DNA from: Cladorrhinum sp. PSN259
Lineage: Eukaryota > Ascomycota > Sordariomycetes > Sordariales > Podosporaceae
Direction of reading: 5' to 3'
DNA: 64,000 bases
NCBI GenBank assembly: GCA_033725935.1
Contig: MU867143.1
Location: forward strand, 1-64,000
Shown in pieces: positions 63,056 to 64,000 of this stretch. Within the stretch, counting starts at the first letter, position 1. Each line of letters starts with the position of its first letter. Made by a program: the position numbers and the translations under genes. Below the pieces are notes generated by a model. It was given only the letters and a program-made list of their open reading frames with translations. It was not told the origin of the DNA and did no database searches.

Positions 63056-64000
63056 ACCTGGTATAGCTGAGACATGTATATGACGCGATAGATATAATAT
63101 GCCTTGAAAAGATATGTATATAGGAGATGAAGTACAAGGACATCCGAGATGGCTTACTAGAGATACCTATAAAGAATGAACGACTCTATATGAAGATTAG
63201 ACATCTAGTATTTTAGTGCTATAGAAGGGAATTGAATTTTTTAAAAAAAATAAAAATGCATTACCCACGAGGAGTTTCAGTGCTCCTCGTCTTGTATGTT
63301 GCTCGATACGGCAAGCGAATTGTCTCACTTCTTATATAGACAAATCTCACTTACCTCTAGTAATGAGATTAGGCAATGAGGTAGTGGTGCTTTCTTTTCA
63401 TAATAAATGAGCACAGAATCACTTAAAAAAACTTAAGTCCGCAGCATAATGGTCTACATACGTAAGGTAGAACCTAGTAAACCACACTGAACTCTTCAAA
63501 TAGCTCTGAAATTCGTATTAATACTGGCAACACTATCATCGAGTTCGTGGGGTTCGTCTTAAAGAAAATGTGGAAGATGTTACCCGAGTACATGTTTTCC
63601 GCAGTCAGCGGCACAGATATAACGCCTAGACGGAAAAGAACCTTACGGATAGAAAAGCTATAATGAATTCAAGACGAGTCTGATTCCTCGTCTTCCTAAT
63701 TTAAAAACGTAAACTATGTATGTTAAAGATTTACAATGATGAGTGGTGTCTCTTTCTCTGCCGACTCGTCTCTTCCCCTCATTATCCGATCCCAAACTCC
63801 GAAGATTCCGCTCGAGAACCTCTATGGACCTTTTGTGACACGACATTAAGGCAACAACAACCGTGTTAAGGCAGTGCAGATATAAAAACGTAATGAGTAC
63901 AAGTCATCCGGCCAATGCTATATCCTGCTTAGTCAACATGAATCCACAGCAGCGAGTAGCGGTCAGACAGATCAGGATATAAGTGCAACTACAAGGTTTA
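63056..64000. other. AT-rich flank
   Basis: Terminator of the sugar transporter, then AT-rich DNA with A/T runs (about 63237-63255) and a short inverted repeat ACGAGGAG...CTCCTCGT at 63268-63290. No gene seen up to the window end. Confidence 0.4.

Noticed and set aside
63268..63290. Short inverted repeat as a bacterial-type terminator
   Set aside because: The genome is fungal; such hairpins do not end RNA polymerase II transcripts, and the repeat is short enough for chance.
1..64000. CRISPR arrays, phage att sites, riboswitches, rRNA
   Set aside because: None found by eye; no regularly spaced repeats or rRNA motifs, and the host is a fungus.

Overview
The window is nuclear DNA of a filamentous ascomycete (Pezizomycotina). 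The evidence is short spliceosomal introns (about 53-113 bp, GT-AG with a few GC-AG, CTAAC/CTGAC branch sites) and gene families typical of moulds: HET, CFEM, RTA1, fungal rhodopsin/PTH11-like, 2EXR, EG-II cellulase and FHS sugar transporters. The genus cannot be fixed from the sequence. GC-balanced gene islands alternate with AT/TA-rich gene deserts. In the deserts transposon and gene relics carry in-frame TAA/TAG codons, the usual trace of repeat-induced point mutation (RIP).

Layout. 0.3-12 kb is an ordinary island: secreted histidine phosphatase, small membrane protein, SGNH/CE3 esterase, intronless ferric reductase, DHA1-type MFS transporter and an RTA1 protein. 13-17.6 kb holds a shattered relic of a Tc-toxin A-type subunit (minus strand) beside an intact, divergent 698-residue gene with a Cys-His-Asp triad. 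17.6-31 kb is a graveyard: rhodopsin-like relic, unknown relic, a possible DUF3435/captain-like recombinase relic hit by a Ty1/Copia LTR element, a broken GPCR and a pogo/Fot-like transposase. It also contains two intact genes, a ten-exon GH5 endoglucanase and an intronless gene of five ~48-residue repeats. A poly-G/N/poly-C assembly gap lies at 30.4-30.6 kb. 31.4-36 kb holds an Hsp20 chaperone, a protein-kinase-like pseudogene and a frameshifted 2EXR gene.

37.97-41.5 kb carries a Tc-toxin B-type (SpvB/TcdB-middle) gene with a fungal 5' intron, but broken by a 16-bp near-duplication, a second frameshift and loss of the 3' part. 42-50 kb holds a rhodopsin-domain membrane protein, a truncated HET protein, a CFEM protein and a large membrane-anchored HET protein. 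50-52.7 kb is an AT-rich desert with an NYN-nuclease relic. 52.8-58.6 kb holds a small unknown gene beside a CorA-like membrane protein, and a secreted M61-like metallopeptidase with a C-terminal PDZ-like region. 58.6-61.6 kb is degenerate, and an FHS (FucP-like) sugar transporter follows.

The most unusual content is the set of decayed homologues of both large subunits of the bacterial Tc (ABC) toxin complex, about 24 kb apart, with two intact odd genes between or beside them (Cys-His-Asp protein; five-repeat protein). At least the B gene was adapted to fungal splicing and then lost. The shared origin and cargo roles of the two odd genes are inference only.
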